The position numbers and the translations under genes were made by a program. This document shows, in pieces, positions 27,701 through 35,381 of a stretch of DNA of 56,361 nucleotides. Location of the stretch: assembly GCF_000733295.1 (NCBI RefSeq), contig NZ_JPMI01000072.1, positions 1-56,361 of the forward strand. The letters run 5' to 3'. The first letter of the stretch is position 1. The number at the start of each line of letters is the position of its first letter. The DNA comes from Archangium violaceum Cb vi76 (lineage in GTDB: Bacteria; Myxococcota; Myxococcia; Myxococcales; Myxococcaceae). The notes beneath the pieces were generated by a model. The model did no database searches, was not told the origin of the DNA, and was given only the letters and a program-made list of their open reading frames with translations.

Positions 27701-29152
27701 ATGGGAAGTTCGCTGCTCGCGACGGACGGCTACAAGTTCAGCATGGCGGAGGCTGGCTGGCCGCTTCGCCGGGAGACTTTCTATTACTCGCACCGTAAGG
27801 GCGGGCAGCAGGTGGTGCCGCTGGACCTCGAGTCCTATGTGCGCAACCTGCTCCCGGAGCCGACCGAGAGCGACTACGTCTACCTGGCTCGCAACAGCTA
27901 CGAGATGGGTGCCGGTTTCAAGGCCGCCATCCAGCGCAAGGACAAGCTGACCATCCGCGCCCTGCCGAAGGGCGCCCGCTTCTACGCGCGCGAGCCCGTG
28001 TTCACGGTGACGGGGACCTCGGCGCTGGTGTCGTGGCTGGAGCCGCTGCTGCTCCAGCTCAACTTCCGCATCCAGATCGCCACCCAGGCGCTGGCGGACC
28101 GCGAGGCGCTGGCGAAGGCGCTCGCCGTCGTGTCGTGCGAGGAGGAGAAGCGCATCGCCCTGGAGACGCTGGACGCGGTGGGCGTGAAGCCCGTACCCAT
28201 CTCCGTGGACCCAGAGGGCTACCACGTGCGCGTGGTGGCCGTGGTGCGCGAGTTGGTGAACGCGGTGCAGGACCCGAGCCGCATCTTCGAGGTGGGTCTG
28301 CGCGCGGCCACGTGCCTGGAGCAGCATGAGCTCGCCCTGCGCGCCTGCAAGGAGGCCGGGGTGATGCGCACCAGCAACGTGTACCTGGCGCAGAAGCTGG
28401 GGATGATTCCCGTGGGCACCATGGGGCACGAGCACGTGCAGCGCTATGGCTCGGACGAGGCGGCCTTCCGCGCCATCCGCGAGCGGCGGCCCGAGCGCTC
28501 CAGCTACCTGCTGGACACCTACGACACGGTGACCTCGGGTCTGCCCACGGCCTTTCGACTCGTCCACGAGGATCCCGGGGCGGGGGACTCCATCCGCTTC
28601 GACTCGGGTGACAAGAAGAAGCAGTACGTGTTCGCCGTGTCCCGGGCGAAGGAGGAGGGCATCAAGCCGGTGTTCATCCTCGAGGACGGGCTGGACGCGC
28701 AGGCCACGCGCGAGTTCGAGGAGCTGCGGAGCCAGTACGGCTGGGAGTCCTCGAAGCAGTTCTACGGCTATGGCGGCTTCATCGTGGCGCGCACCATGGC
28801 GTGCCCCTACACGCGAGACCGGGTGGCGGCGGTGTACAAGCTGTCGCGCACGGGCCACGTGCCGACCATGAAATTCGGCAACGAGCTGGCCGAGGGCAAG
28901 CAGAGCATCCCGGGCGTCCCGGTGGTATTCCGTCGCCGGAGTGGCTCGGGCCCCATCGGCCTCATCGGACAGGAGGGCGAGCCGGTTCCCGAGGGCTACG
29001 AACTGCTCTCCGGTGCCACGTCCGAGACCGCCGCCTCCATCCCCGCTCCGGGCGAGGGGGATCAGCGCGTCGCGTACACGCCGGCCACGCAGGCGCTCGT
29101 GGACGAGCTGCGCCACCGTCACTTCCCTCGGGGCGCCGCACAGCAAGCCTGA
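27701..29152 (+). CDS. pncB: Nicotinate phosphoribosyltransferase
   Basis: A 483-aa cytoplasmic enzyme making nicotinate mononucleotide from nicotinate and PRPP in the Preiss-Handler route to NAD. Family marks are the N-terminal 'LLATDGYKFSM', 'VGTMGHEHVQRYG' around the conserved histidine, 'LLDTYDTVTSG' and 'FDSGDKKKQ'. Length is within the normal range. It is followed after 18 bases by a nicotinamidase-family gene, so the operon would convert nicotinamide to nicotinate and on to NaMN. The start codon has 'tggagg' at good spacing. Confidence 0.95.
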   Translation: MGSSLLATDGYKFSMAEAGWPLRRETFYYSHRKGGQQVVPLDLESYVRNLLPEPTESDYVYLARNSYEMGAGFKAAIQRKDKLTIRALPKGARFYAREPVFTVTGTSALVSWLEPLLLQLNFRIQIATQALADREALAKALAVVSCEEEKRIALETLDAVGVKPVPISVDPEGYHVRVVAVVRELVNAVQDPSRIFEVGLRAATCLEQHELALRACKEAGVMRTSNVYLAQKLGMIPVGTMGHEHVQRYGSDEAAFRAIRERRPERSSYLLDTYDTVTSGLPTAFRLVHEDPGAGDSIRFDSGDKKKQYVFAVSRAKEEGIKPVFILEDGLDAQATREFEELRSQYGWESSKQFYGYGGFIVARTMACPYTRDRVAAVYKLSRTGHVPTMKFGNELAEGKQSIPGVPVVFRRRSGSGPIGLIGQEGEPVPEGYELLSGATSETAASIPAPGEGDQRVAYTPATQALVDELRHRHFPRGAAQQA

Positions 29153-29170
29153 GCTTCCCTGGAGAACGCC

Positions 29171-30142
29171 ATGCCGTTGCCCCTTCCCGAGTTCCATGAC
29201 GACGAGCGCGTGGGCACGCTGTACCTCGAGCGTGCCGCGCGGGTGACCGACGAGGCCCGCCGCTACGCGTTGGCCCACCATGTGACGCCCGCGCGCGAGG
29301 ACCGGCTGCGCATCGCCGCCTTCGGTATCGACGTGCAGGTGGCCTTCTGCCAGCCCGAGGCGAGCCTCTTCGTCCCGGGCGCAGTGGAGGACTCGCAGCG
29401 TACGTTGCGCTGGCTGTACGCGAACCTGGACCGCATCACCGGGCTGGTGTTCTCCCTAGACACCCACCGCGTCTTCCAGGTGTTCCACCCCGCGTGGTGG
29501 CAGGACGCCGAGGGCCGGAATCCCCCGCCCATGACGGTGATTACGTCCGCGGACCTTCGCTCGGGGAAGTGGCGGGCCACGCGCCACCCGGAGGAGAGCC
29601 TCGCCTACTGCGAGCGCCTGGAGGCCACGGGCAAGTATGTGCTGACGGTGTGGCCGTACCACGCGCTGCTCGGCGGGCTGAGCCACGCCCTGCTGCCCGC
29701 GATGATGGAGGCGAGCCTCTTCCACGCGGTGGCTCGCGACACGCAGACGCGCTTCGAGGTGAAGGGCGAGGAGCCGCTCACGGAGAACTACTCGGTGTTG
29801 TCTCCCGAGGTGACGGAGTTGCCCGGGCGCAAGGTGGGCGAGTTCAACCAGAAGCTCTTCGACCACCTGCTGACGTTCGACCGCGTGTACGTCTTCGGGC
29901 AGGCGAAGTCGCACTGCGTGCTGTCGACGCTGATGGACCTGCGGAAGCACATCGAGGCCACGGACCACTCGAAGATGGGGCGCATCCACATCCTCGAGGA
30001 CGCGATGAGCCCCGTGCCCGCGCCCCCGTTGGATCCGCTGCCTCCCGGTCTGGATTTCCCTCGCGTGGCCAACGAGGCGATGCGGACGTTCCAGGAGGCC
30101 GGGATGAAGGTGGTCCGGACCACCGACCCGCTGGCCCCGTGA
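29171..30142 (+). CDS. Nicotinamidase-related cysteine hydrolase (isochorismatase fold)
   Basis: A 323-aa protein of the isochorismatase-like superfamily. The catalytic triad can be placed: Asp in 'AAFGIDVQVAFC', a lysine in the 'SADLRSGKWRA' region, and the nucleophilic cysteine in 'GQAKSHCVLST'. A metal-binding 'SLDTH' segment is also present. It is about 100 residues longer than typical PncA. Position directly after pncB strongly suggests nicotinamide deamidation for NAD salvage, although another amide substrate is possible. Its stop is 3 bases from the convergent C45 gene. Confidence 0.85.
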   Translation: MPLPLPEFHDDERVGTLYLERAARVTDEARRYALAHHVTPAREDRLRIAAFGIDVQVAFCQPEASLFVPGAVEDSQRTLRWLYANLDRITGLVFSLDTHRVFQVFHPAWWQDAEGRNPPPMTVITSADLRSGKWRATRHPEESLAYCERLEATGKYVLTVWPYHALLGGLSHALLPAMMEASLFHAVARDTQTRFEVKGEEPLTENYSVLSPEVTELPGRKVGEFNQKLFDHLLTFDRVYVFGQAKSHCVLSTLMDLRKHIEATDHSKMGRIHILEDAMSPVPAPPLDPLPPGLDFPRVANEAMRTFQEAGMKVVRTTDPLAP

Positions 30143-30145
30143 GGC

Positions 30146-31213
30146 TCAGAGGCTGAACTCGGCGAAGGGCTGCCGGCACGCGGGCCCCGCCGCCACCCAC
30201 ATCGTGCGGCGCGCCGGTGCCATCACCACCGTGGCCGCCGTCTCGCGTGGCATGGCCCCGGGGGCTGGCGGAGTGTCGTGCAGGCAGATGCGGCCCTCGG
30301 GCGTGCCGTGGTCCGTGAGCATCTGTTTCACCGTCTCGGGCGTGTGTTGGCCGTGGCCGGTGGCCACCAGCTCCGAGATTCGCTCCCGGCGCCCGAAGGT
30401 GCAGGGGACGTAGTGGTGGGTGACGTCCCGCTCGCGGAAGCGCTCGGACTGGTAGTGGTTGGCGTGGACGAGCACTCCTCGCTCCGGTTTCAGCAGGACG
30501 TGGTCGTCGTACGTGCTCTCGATGCCCACCACGTGTCCCTGTGCGTCCGCCAGGTGGTAGTAGCCGAAGCCCCTCGCCGTCGTGACGAGTACCTCCAGCG
30601 CCGCGGACAGGCTCGGCTGGCGCATCGCCCTGGGCAGGTACACGGACAGCGGCACCAGCGAGGCACACGGCCGCGGCTCCACGATCGTGAGGTTGGCGCA
30701 GTTGCCCACCCCGTCACTGTTGAGGTGGTAGTACGGCGAGCCGTCCAGGCACAGCGAGAGCTGCTCGCGCCCGTCCGCGTGGCGGATACGGAGCAGGTCC
30801 ATCCGCGCGCCCGGGTTCCAGTCGATCGTCTGTCCGAGCAGCGCCTGCCCATCCTTCGTGGCCTCGCCCGTGAGGGCCACGGACGTGCACATGCCGCCGA
30901 TCTGCGCGTAGTTGATGGCCAGCTCCAGCGTGCATTGGAGCGCGAAGGTCTCCTCGTAGGATAGGCCCGTGCTCTCGGCCTGTCCCCGGATGCGCTCGAG
31001 CGCCTCCGGGTCGAAGGCGCGCACGTTGGCCTCCAGCTTCATCGCCGCGCGCACCACGTCCTCCCGCGAAGCCCCCAGCGGGCTCATGGACAGGGCCAGG
31101 AAGAGATTCTCCGCCGAGGCGCGCAGGCTCTCGCGGCATGCCTCGCCCCACTGGTGTCCTATCTGTCGCGGCGTCCCACGGCACTCGATGACCCGAAGCG
31201 TCTGCGTCGTCAT
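30146..31213 (-). CDS. C45-family autoproteolytic acyltransferase/hydrolase
   Basis: A 355-aa protein of the Ntn-hydrolase C45 family, which includes penicillin acyl-CoA:6-APA acyltransferase and many uncharacterised amide hydrolases. These precursors cleave themselves before a catalytic cysteine. The candidate here is Cys109 in 'GGMCTSVAL', giving an alpha chain of about 108 residues and a beta chain of about 247. 'GQTIDWNPG', 'NSDGVGNCANLTIVE' and 'HANHY' match the family's substrate pocket. The ATG at 31213 gives the typical start 'MTTQTLRVIECRGTPRQIG'. No biosynthetic cluster surrounds it, so the substrate is unknown. It could process acylated amino acids or beta-lactams. Confidence 0.87.
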   Translation of the reverse strand: MTTQTLRVIECRGTPRQIGHQWGEACRESLRASAENLFLALSMSPLGASREDVVRAAMKLEANVRAFDPEALERIRGQAESTGLSYEETFALQCTLELAINYAQIGGMCTSVALTGEATKDGQALLGQTIDWNPGARMDLLRIRHADGREQLSLCLDGSPYYHLNSDGVGNCANLTIVEPRPCASLVPLSVYLPRAMRQPSLSAALEVLVTTARGFGYYHLADAQGHVVGIESTYDDHVLLKPERGVLVHANHYQSERFRERDVTHHYVPCTFGRRERISELVATGHGQHTPETVKQMLTDHGTPEGRICLHDTPPAPGAMPRETAATVVMAPARRTMWVAAGPACRQPFAEFSL

Positions 31214-31285
31214 GGGATTCAAGGTACGCGGTGGGGTGGTGCCTCGCTTGAACGAATGCGACGCGTGATGCCTCCTCTGATCCAA

Positions 31286-31383
31286 GCTGGGCAGATACTG
31301 GGTGTGAGCGACTGCCCAGCAGGCGGGCAGACGCAATGCATTGCGCTTGATCGCGGTACTGCCCCAGCAGTCCCCAGGGCAGT
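31286..31383. other. Structured intergenic segment with competing hairpins and a 14-bp palindrome
   Basis: A 9-bp inverted repeat pairs gctgggcag (31286-31294) with ctgcccagc (31312-31320). The second arm can instead pair with gggcag at 31325-31330. A perfect palindrome (cgcaatgcattgcg) lies at 31332-31345, and a further 7-bp stem (actgccc / gggcagt) at 31358-31383. It lies between dprA and the C45 gene and could be a terminator set, an attenuator-like leader or a small RNA. Confidence 0.45.
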
Positions 31384-31411
31384 TCAACAGCCTCTAAAGC
31401 CGCCGACGCTC

Positions 31412-32383
31412 TCAGAGCAACTTGGGTTGTACCGAAGGAGTGGCATTCAGAACGAGCTTGGTAGGGCGTTTCAGCGCGTCCTCAATAGCGAAAAACATGT
31501 CGTCATTAGGTGTCAAAGGCACTGGTTCAGCAAAAGCACGCGCGAGAGCCAAATTGCCATCGGTGGGCAAATCGAACACGAAAACGCGCCGACCCAAGCT
31601 GCGGGCGTCCTCCGCGCCAGCCCAAGTTCCGCTCTGCGTGAGCTTGCCGTTCGACCTACTCTCCTTCAAGCCAGTTTGCGCGACGAGCACAAAGTCCGCG
31701 AGGGCTACAATCAAACGGTTGCGCATCATCGCGAAGCGCCCCTGCCAGCGTGACTTCGGATGGAGCTCAGAGAGAAGGGCTACTTGCCCTTCGAGCAGGG
31801 CATGATTCCGTTTGCGGACGAGCGACAATGTTGCTTTGTCGAGTAGCCCCTGCGGGAGCACCGATATAACTTCCCCGCCTGCCTCAAGCGCGGACTCCTC
31901 AGCTGTTTGGTCGATACCGCGAGCATTACCGCTCACGAGCACATATCCCTGGCGCGCGAAAAAGGCGGCGGCACGACGCGCAGTGTCGAGGGCTTCAGGG
32001 CTGGCGTCTCGTGAGCCGATGATGGCGATCGTTCGGCGTGCATTCAGCAATTCCTCACGGCCTGCGAGATACAGCGCGATGGGAGTGCGTTTGGTTAGGG
32101 CACGCTTGAAACGTTTGGGGTATGCGGGATCGCGGCCAGGTAGAACGCGCATGCCTTGCGCCTCAAGTTCCTCAAGAATAAATGCTTCCTGAGCGCTGGC
32201 TTCGAATGCCTGTAAAACAGTGTCACGTAGGTCGGCCGCTACGCCAGGGTATCCACCCTCCACCCAAGCGGTGAGATTCGCAACATCCCCGTCGAGCGTT
32301 TTTGCAGCATTGAGAACTGCCATGCGCTCGTTAGGGGTAATGCGGGCGTGGGCAAGGAGGTGCCAGTAGAGGGGTTCGCTCAT
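31412..32383 (-). CDS. DprA/Smf-family protein, partner of the helicase-phosphoribosyltransferase
   Basis: A 323-aa protein with the DprA Rossmann-like core: 'IAIIGSRDASPEA' with GSR at 123-125, 'SGNARGID' at 151-158 and 'RNRLI' at 221-225. The usual 'SGSLxTAxxA' region reads 'SGTWAGAEDA'. There is no C-terminal winged-helix domain, unlike many chromosomal DprA proteins, and the N-terminal 80 residues are not the usual SAM domain by eye. Its ATG overlaps the stop of the upstream gene by 4 bases (ATGA), so the two are coupled. DprA normally loads RecA on incoming single-stranded DNA. In DprA/phosphoribosyltransferase modules of the ShosTA kind it acts as the antitoxin (from memory, not checked). 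Base composition is lower in GC than the surroundings. Confidence 0.93.
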   Translation of the reverse strand: MSEPLYWHLLAHARITPNERMAVLNAAKTLDGDVANLTAWVEGGYPGVAADLRDTVLQAFEASAQEAFILEELEAQGMRVLPGRDPAYPKRFKRALTKRTPIALYLAGREELLNARRTIAIIGSRDASPEALDTARRAAAFFARQGYVLVSGNARGIDQTAEESALEAGGEVISVLPQGLLDKATLSLVRKRNHALLEGQVALLSELHPKSRWQGRFAMMRNRLIVALADFVLVAQTGLKESRSNGKLTQSGTWAGAEDARSLGRRVFVFDLPTDGNLALARAFAEPVPLTPNDDMFFAIEDALKRPTKLVLNATPSVQPKLL

Positions 32384-34389
32384 GCGTCATTGAGGCGGGT
32401 TTTGGCGATTACCACAGCGTGCAAGGTGCCCGCCCCCGCCTTCCTCAATACTTTACCAGCTTCGCCAAGCGAAATTCCGGTATCACACACATCATCGAGT
32501 ACGACCATGCTTTTGCCCTGAACATTCGCAATGGCGGAGAACACGTTACGCAGGTTCTGCCGCTTCGCCTCGCGCGAATCGAATCCTTTCTGTGCCTGCG
32601 TGGCGCGGAGCTTTCCAAGGGTTGAAATAAGAGGCTTACCTAGCTTTTTCGCCACCCGGTTCGCAAAGCGTTCGACCAAACTGCCGCTTTCTGTCGGAGG
32701 CATAAATGTCACCGCATGGATGCTCGCGAGAGGCAAGCGCGTCCGCACAAGGCGCACGACAGCGTCCACCAATTCCTCGGGGAAGTCCCCACGCCCTTCG
32801 TATTTACTGGCGTGGATGAGTTCTCCAATGCGCGTTCCGCCGTAGTAATCTACTGCGAACCCCGAGGCGAACACCAATTCTCCACCCTGCACGTTCTTGA
32901 TGCCGAGCTTCGGAAACTCAGTGAATTGCTGCGCACTCTGCAACACGGCATTGGTTAATAGCAGGGGGCTTGTTTGCACACAGCGGTCGCAGCGTCCGCA
33001 CACACCAGGATCGGGGTCGCCGAGGAACTGCGTGAAGAATCGCATACGGCAACTCGTATGCTCGGCGTATCCCTGCATGACGCCCAGTTCATGTATGCGG
33101 CGGTCGTGGGATTCGTTGATATTTAGACCGCGAATACTCACGGGTTTGAGCAGACGGTAGTAACGGTCCTTGTCCTTTGCTACGGCACCATCAAGTAAGA
33201 GATCGGTTAGCACGCGCTTGACGATGCTTTCGACCAAGCCGCATTGCATCGTCAATTCCTTCTGACGGCTCGGCTGCGCCTTTAGAGCTGCAATTACTCG
33301 CTCGTAGTGCTCCTCGCGTGGCTTACTGCTGGCGATAAAGTGTTGCTGTATCTTGGCGTCTTCGGCCTTGTGCACAAGCACGACATCCGCTGGATGCGCA
33401 TCACGTCCCGCACGCCCAACTTCTTGATAGTAATGGAGGGGCGATCCGGGGAATTCCGCGTGGATGACGAAGCGTACGTCCGGCTTGTCCACGCCCATCC
33501 CCAGCGCGTTCGTTGCGACTACCACTTTCAGATCGTTTGCCATGAACCGCCGCTCGACCTCTGGGCGGTCGGGGCGGTTCCCGTGGTAGTGTTCGGCATT
33601 GATACCTTGCTCGCGCAGGAACTCCGCAAGCGCTTCGGTCTGCGCCTGCGTCGCTGCGTACACTATCCCTGTCCCCAAGAATGAACGTACCAGTGTCGCG
33701 ACGGCTGCATACTTCTCCGCCTCGTTGCCGACTTTCACGACGCGCAAGCCGAGGTTCGGACGCACGAGCGAACCGCGCATTACGCGCGTTCCTTGCCCAA
33801 TCTGGCGCAGAATATCCTTTTCCACGCCGGGAGTTGCGGTCGCTGTTACTGCAAGTACGGGCACGGTCTTCGGTAAGAGCTGTACCACGCGTGCAATGCG
33901 CCTGTAGTCAGGGCGAAAGTCATGGCCCCACACCGAAATGCAGTGCGCCTCGTCCACCACGAGCGCTTTGATGGGGAGGCGCGGCACAAATTCCTCCCAC
34001 AACTCGTTTTCGATGCGCTCAGGTGCGATTAGCAGAAGATCCACCTCGCTGCGGGCTGCGCGCTCAAGGATTTCGCGGTGCACCATTCGCCGCGAGTCAA
34101 GATCGTCTGCCTCTCCCTGATCAGAGTTGATGTACTCGGCGCGCAACCCGAACCCGCGTGCCTTCTCAATCTGGTCGCGCATAAGGGCTCGTAAGGGCGA
34201 AAACACTACTGTGAGGCCTCGTACGCGAGCGACGAACTGATACACGAGGCTCTTGCCCCAACCGGTGGGTTGGATGAGAAGAAGGCGTTCGCCCGATAAC
34301 ACCGAACGGATGGCATCCTCCTGGCCGGGCTTGAACGAGTGCAGCTTGAACTGCTCGCGCAGGATGCGGTGTAGATCGACGGGAGGCAT
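32380..34389 (-). CDS. RecQ-type DNA helicase fused to a ComF-type phosphoribosyltransferase
   Basis: A 669-aa two-part enzyme. Residues 1-345 are a RecQ helicase core: Walker A 'PTGWGKS' (41-47), DEAH (146-149), the RecQ-specific aromatic loop 'WGHDFRP', 'TATATPG' and motif VI 'QEVGRAGRD'. A winged-helix-like segment (about 365-415) comes before a four-cysteine zinc site (C447, C464, C467, C470). Residues about 505-665 are a ComF-type phosphoribosyltransferase with the PRPP loop 'VVLDDVCDTGISL' (D632, D633, T637) and the ComF-like 'QAQKG...KRQNLRNVF' segment. Both active sites look intact. The ATG at 34389 is preferred to the adjacent GTG at 34392. Together with DprA it probably forms a DNA-sensing defence or toxin-antitoxin module; a competence-like role is the alternative. 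Spot GC is much lower than the flanks. Confidence 0.93.
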   Translation of the reverse strand: MPPVDLHRILREQFKLHSFKPGQEDAIRSVLSGERLLLIQPTGWGKSLVYQFVARVRGLTVVFSPLRALMRDQIEKARGFGLRAEYINSDQGEADDLDSRRMVHREILERAARSEVDLLLIAPERIENELWEEFVPRLPIKALVVDEAHCISVWGHDFRPDYRRIARVVQLLPKTVPVLAVTATATPGVEKDILRQIGQGTRVMRGSLVRPNLGLRVVKVGNEAEKYAAVATLVRSFLGTGIVYAATQAQTEALAEFLREQGINAEHYHGNRPDRPEVERRFMANDLKVVVATNALGMGVDKPDVRFVIHAEFPGSPLHYYQEVGRAGRDAHPADVVLVHKAEDAKIQQHFIASSKPREEHYERVIAALKAQPSRQKELTMQCGLVESIVKRVLTDLLLDGAVAKDKDRYYRLLKPVSIRGLNINESHDRRIHELGVMQGYAEHTSCRMRFFTQFLGDPDPGVCGRCDRCVQTSPLLLTNAVLQSAQQFTEFPKLGIKNVQGGELVFASGFAVDYYGGTRIGELIHASKYEGRGDFPEELVDAVVRLVRTRLPLASIHAVTFMPPTESGSLVERFANRVAKKLGKPLISTLGKLRATQAQKGFDSREAKRQNLRNVFSAIANVQGKSMVVLDDVCDTGISLGEAGKVLRKAGAGTLHAVVIAKTRLNDA

Positions 34390-34534
34390 CACCTAATAAG
34401 TAGGAGACAGAAGGGAGTGTTCGTCAAGTAGAATCACCCAAGCCGAAGCGAGGGCTGCTCCTGTATCGCAGAGGACGTTGGACTACCTTGGAAGTCCACC
34501 AAGAAACCTCAGCTCTAGCTGCATCATCTTGTGC

Positions 34535-35353
34535 CTAATCGCCTGCTGAGTGGGCGCTATATCCGGAGCCTGCTCGCCCCATTTCAACACCCTTTCGGTT
34601 ATGTTGGCGGAAGTCGCTCGGGGTCCGGCCCGTCAGCTCCCGGAAGTCCCTCGTCATGTGCGCGTGGTCGGCGTAGCCGATCCGGTGCGCCACCTCGGAC
34701 AGCGAGCGGCTGGGATGCTCACGCAGCGCGGACAAGGCCTCCTGGAGCCGCACGATGCGTGTGTACGTCCTCGGCGAGAAGCCAACCCGCTCCTTGAAGG
34801 CCCGCTGCAGCGTGCGCGTACTGAGGTGGAGTGCTTCCGCCAGGGCGCCCGGGCGCAGCGGCTCCGGCCGGGCGAGCAGGTGGCGCAGTGCCCGGTCGAA
34901 GCTGTCTCCGGGCGGGTAGGGCACCCGGCTCAACAGCGAGGTGAGCTCCTCGCGCATCCGCTCCGGTGAGCCCGCGGCCAGCAGCCGTTCGCCGAGTGCG
35001 TCCACGGAAAGGCCCGCCACCTCGCGCAGCTCCACGAACCCGTTGACCAGCTCCGAGGGGCTGGCGTCCACGAGCCCGGGCATCGCCCCCGGGTGGAAGT
35101 GCACAACGAGGTAGCCATGGCCCGCGCGCGAGGGGACATGGATGGTGTGCGTCAGCGGTCCGTAGAGCACGGCCCGGCAGCGCTCGTCCGACAGCTCGAG
35201 GAGTAGGTCCACGTTGGCGTCGGGGACCACCTCGTGCACGTGGGAGACGGAGGCCACCGGCGGTACCCACATCAGGAACTCCACCCGCTCCGCCAGCGAG
35301 GCGGGAGCGGGCATCCAATGCGTCCACCGAGAGGGCGGCGTCGTGGCGGGCAT
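34535..35353 (-). CDS. AraC-family transcriptional regulator
   Basis: A 272-aa regulator. The N-terminal 150 residues form a cupin-like or DUF6597-like sensing domain. The C-terminal 100 residues hold two helix-turn-helix motifs ('LHLSTRTLQRAFKERVGFSP' and 'VAHRIGYADHAHMTRDFREL') ending in the conserved 'GRTPSDFR'. The start is taken at 35353, leaving only 28 bases to the divergent methyltransferase-like gene. That gap is too short for two independent promoters, so promoter elements probably overlap the 5' ends or one start is further downstream. It may regulate the divergent gene and itself; the inducer is unknown. Confidence 0.9.
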   Translation of the reverse strand: MPATTPPSRWTHWMPAPASLAERVEFLMWVPPVASVSHVHEVVPDANVDLLLELSDERCRAVLYGPLTHTIHVPSRAGHGYLVVHFHPGAMPGLVDASPSELVNGFVELREVAGLSVDALGERLLAAGSPERMREELTSLLSRVPYPPGDSFDRALRHLLARPEPLRPGALAEALHLSTRTLQRAFKERVGFSPRTYTRIVRLQEALSALREHPSRSLSEVAHRIGYADHAHMTRDFRELTGRTPSDFRQHNRKGVEMGRAGSGYSAHSAGD

Positions 35354-35381
35354 GACCGGAATATAGTCCCGGGCCCGGCCC

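Noticed and set aside
31214-34534. Flanking direct repeats (att sites) around the low-GC operon
   Set aside because: None longer than a few bases could be matched by eye between 31214-31411 and 34393-34534.
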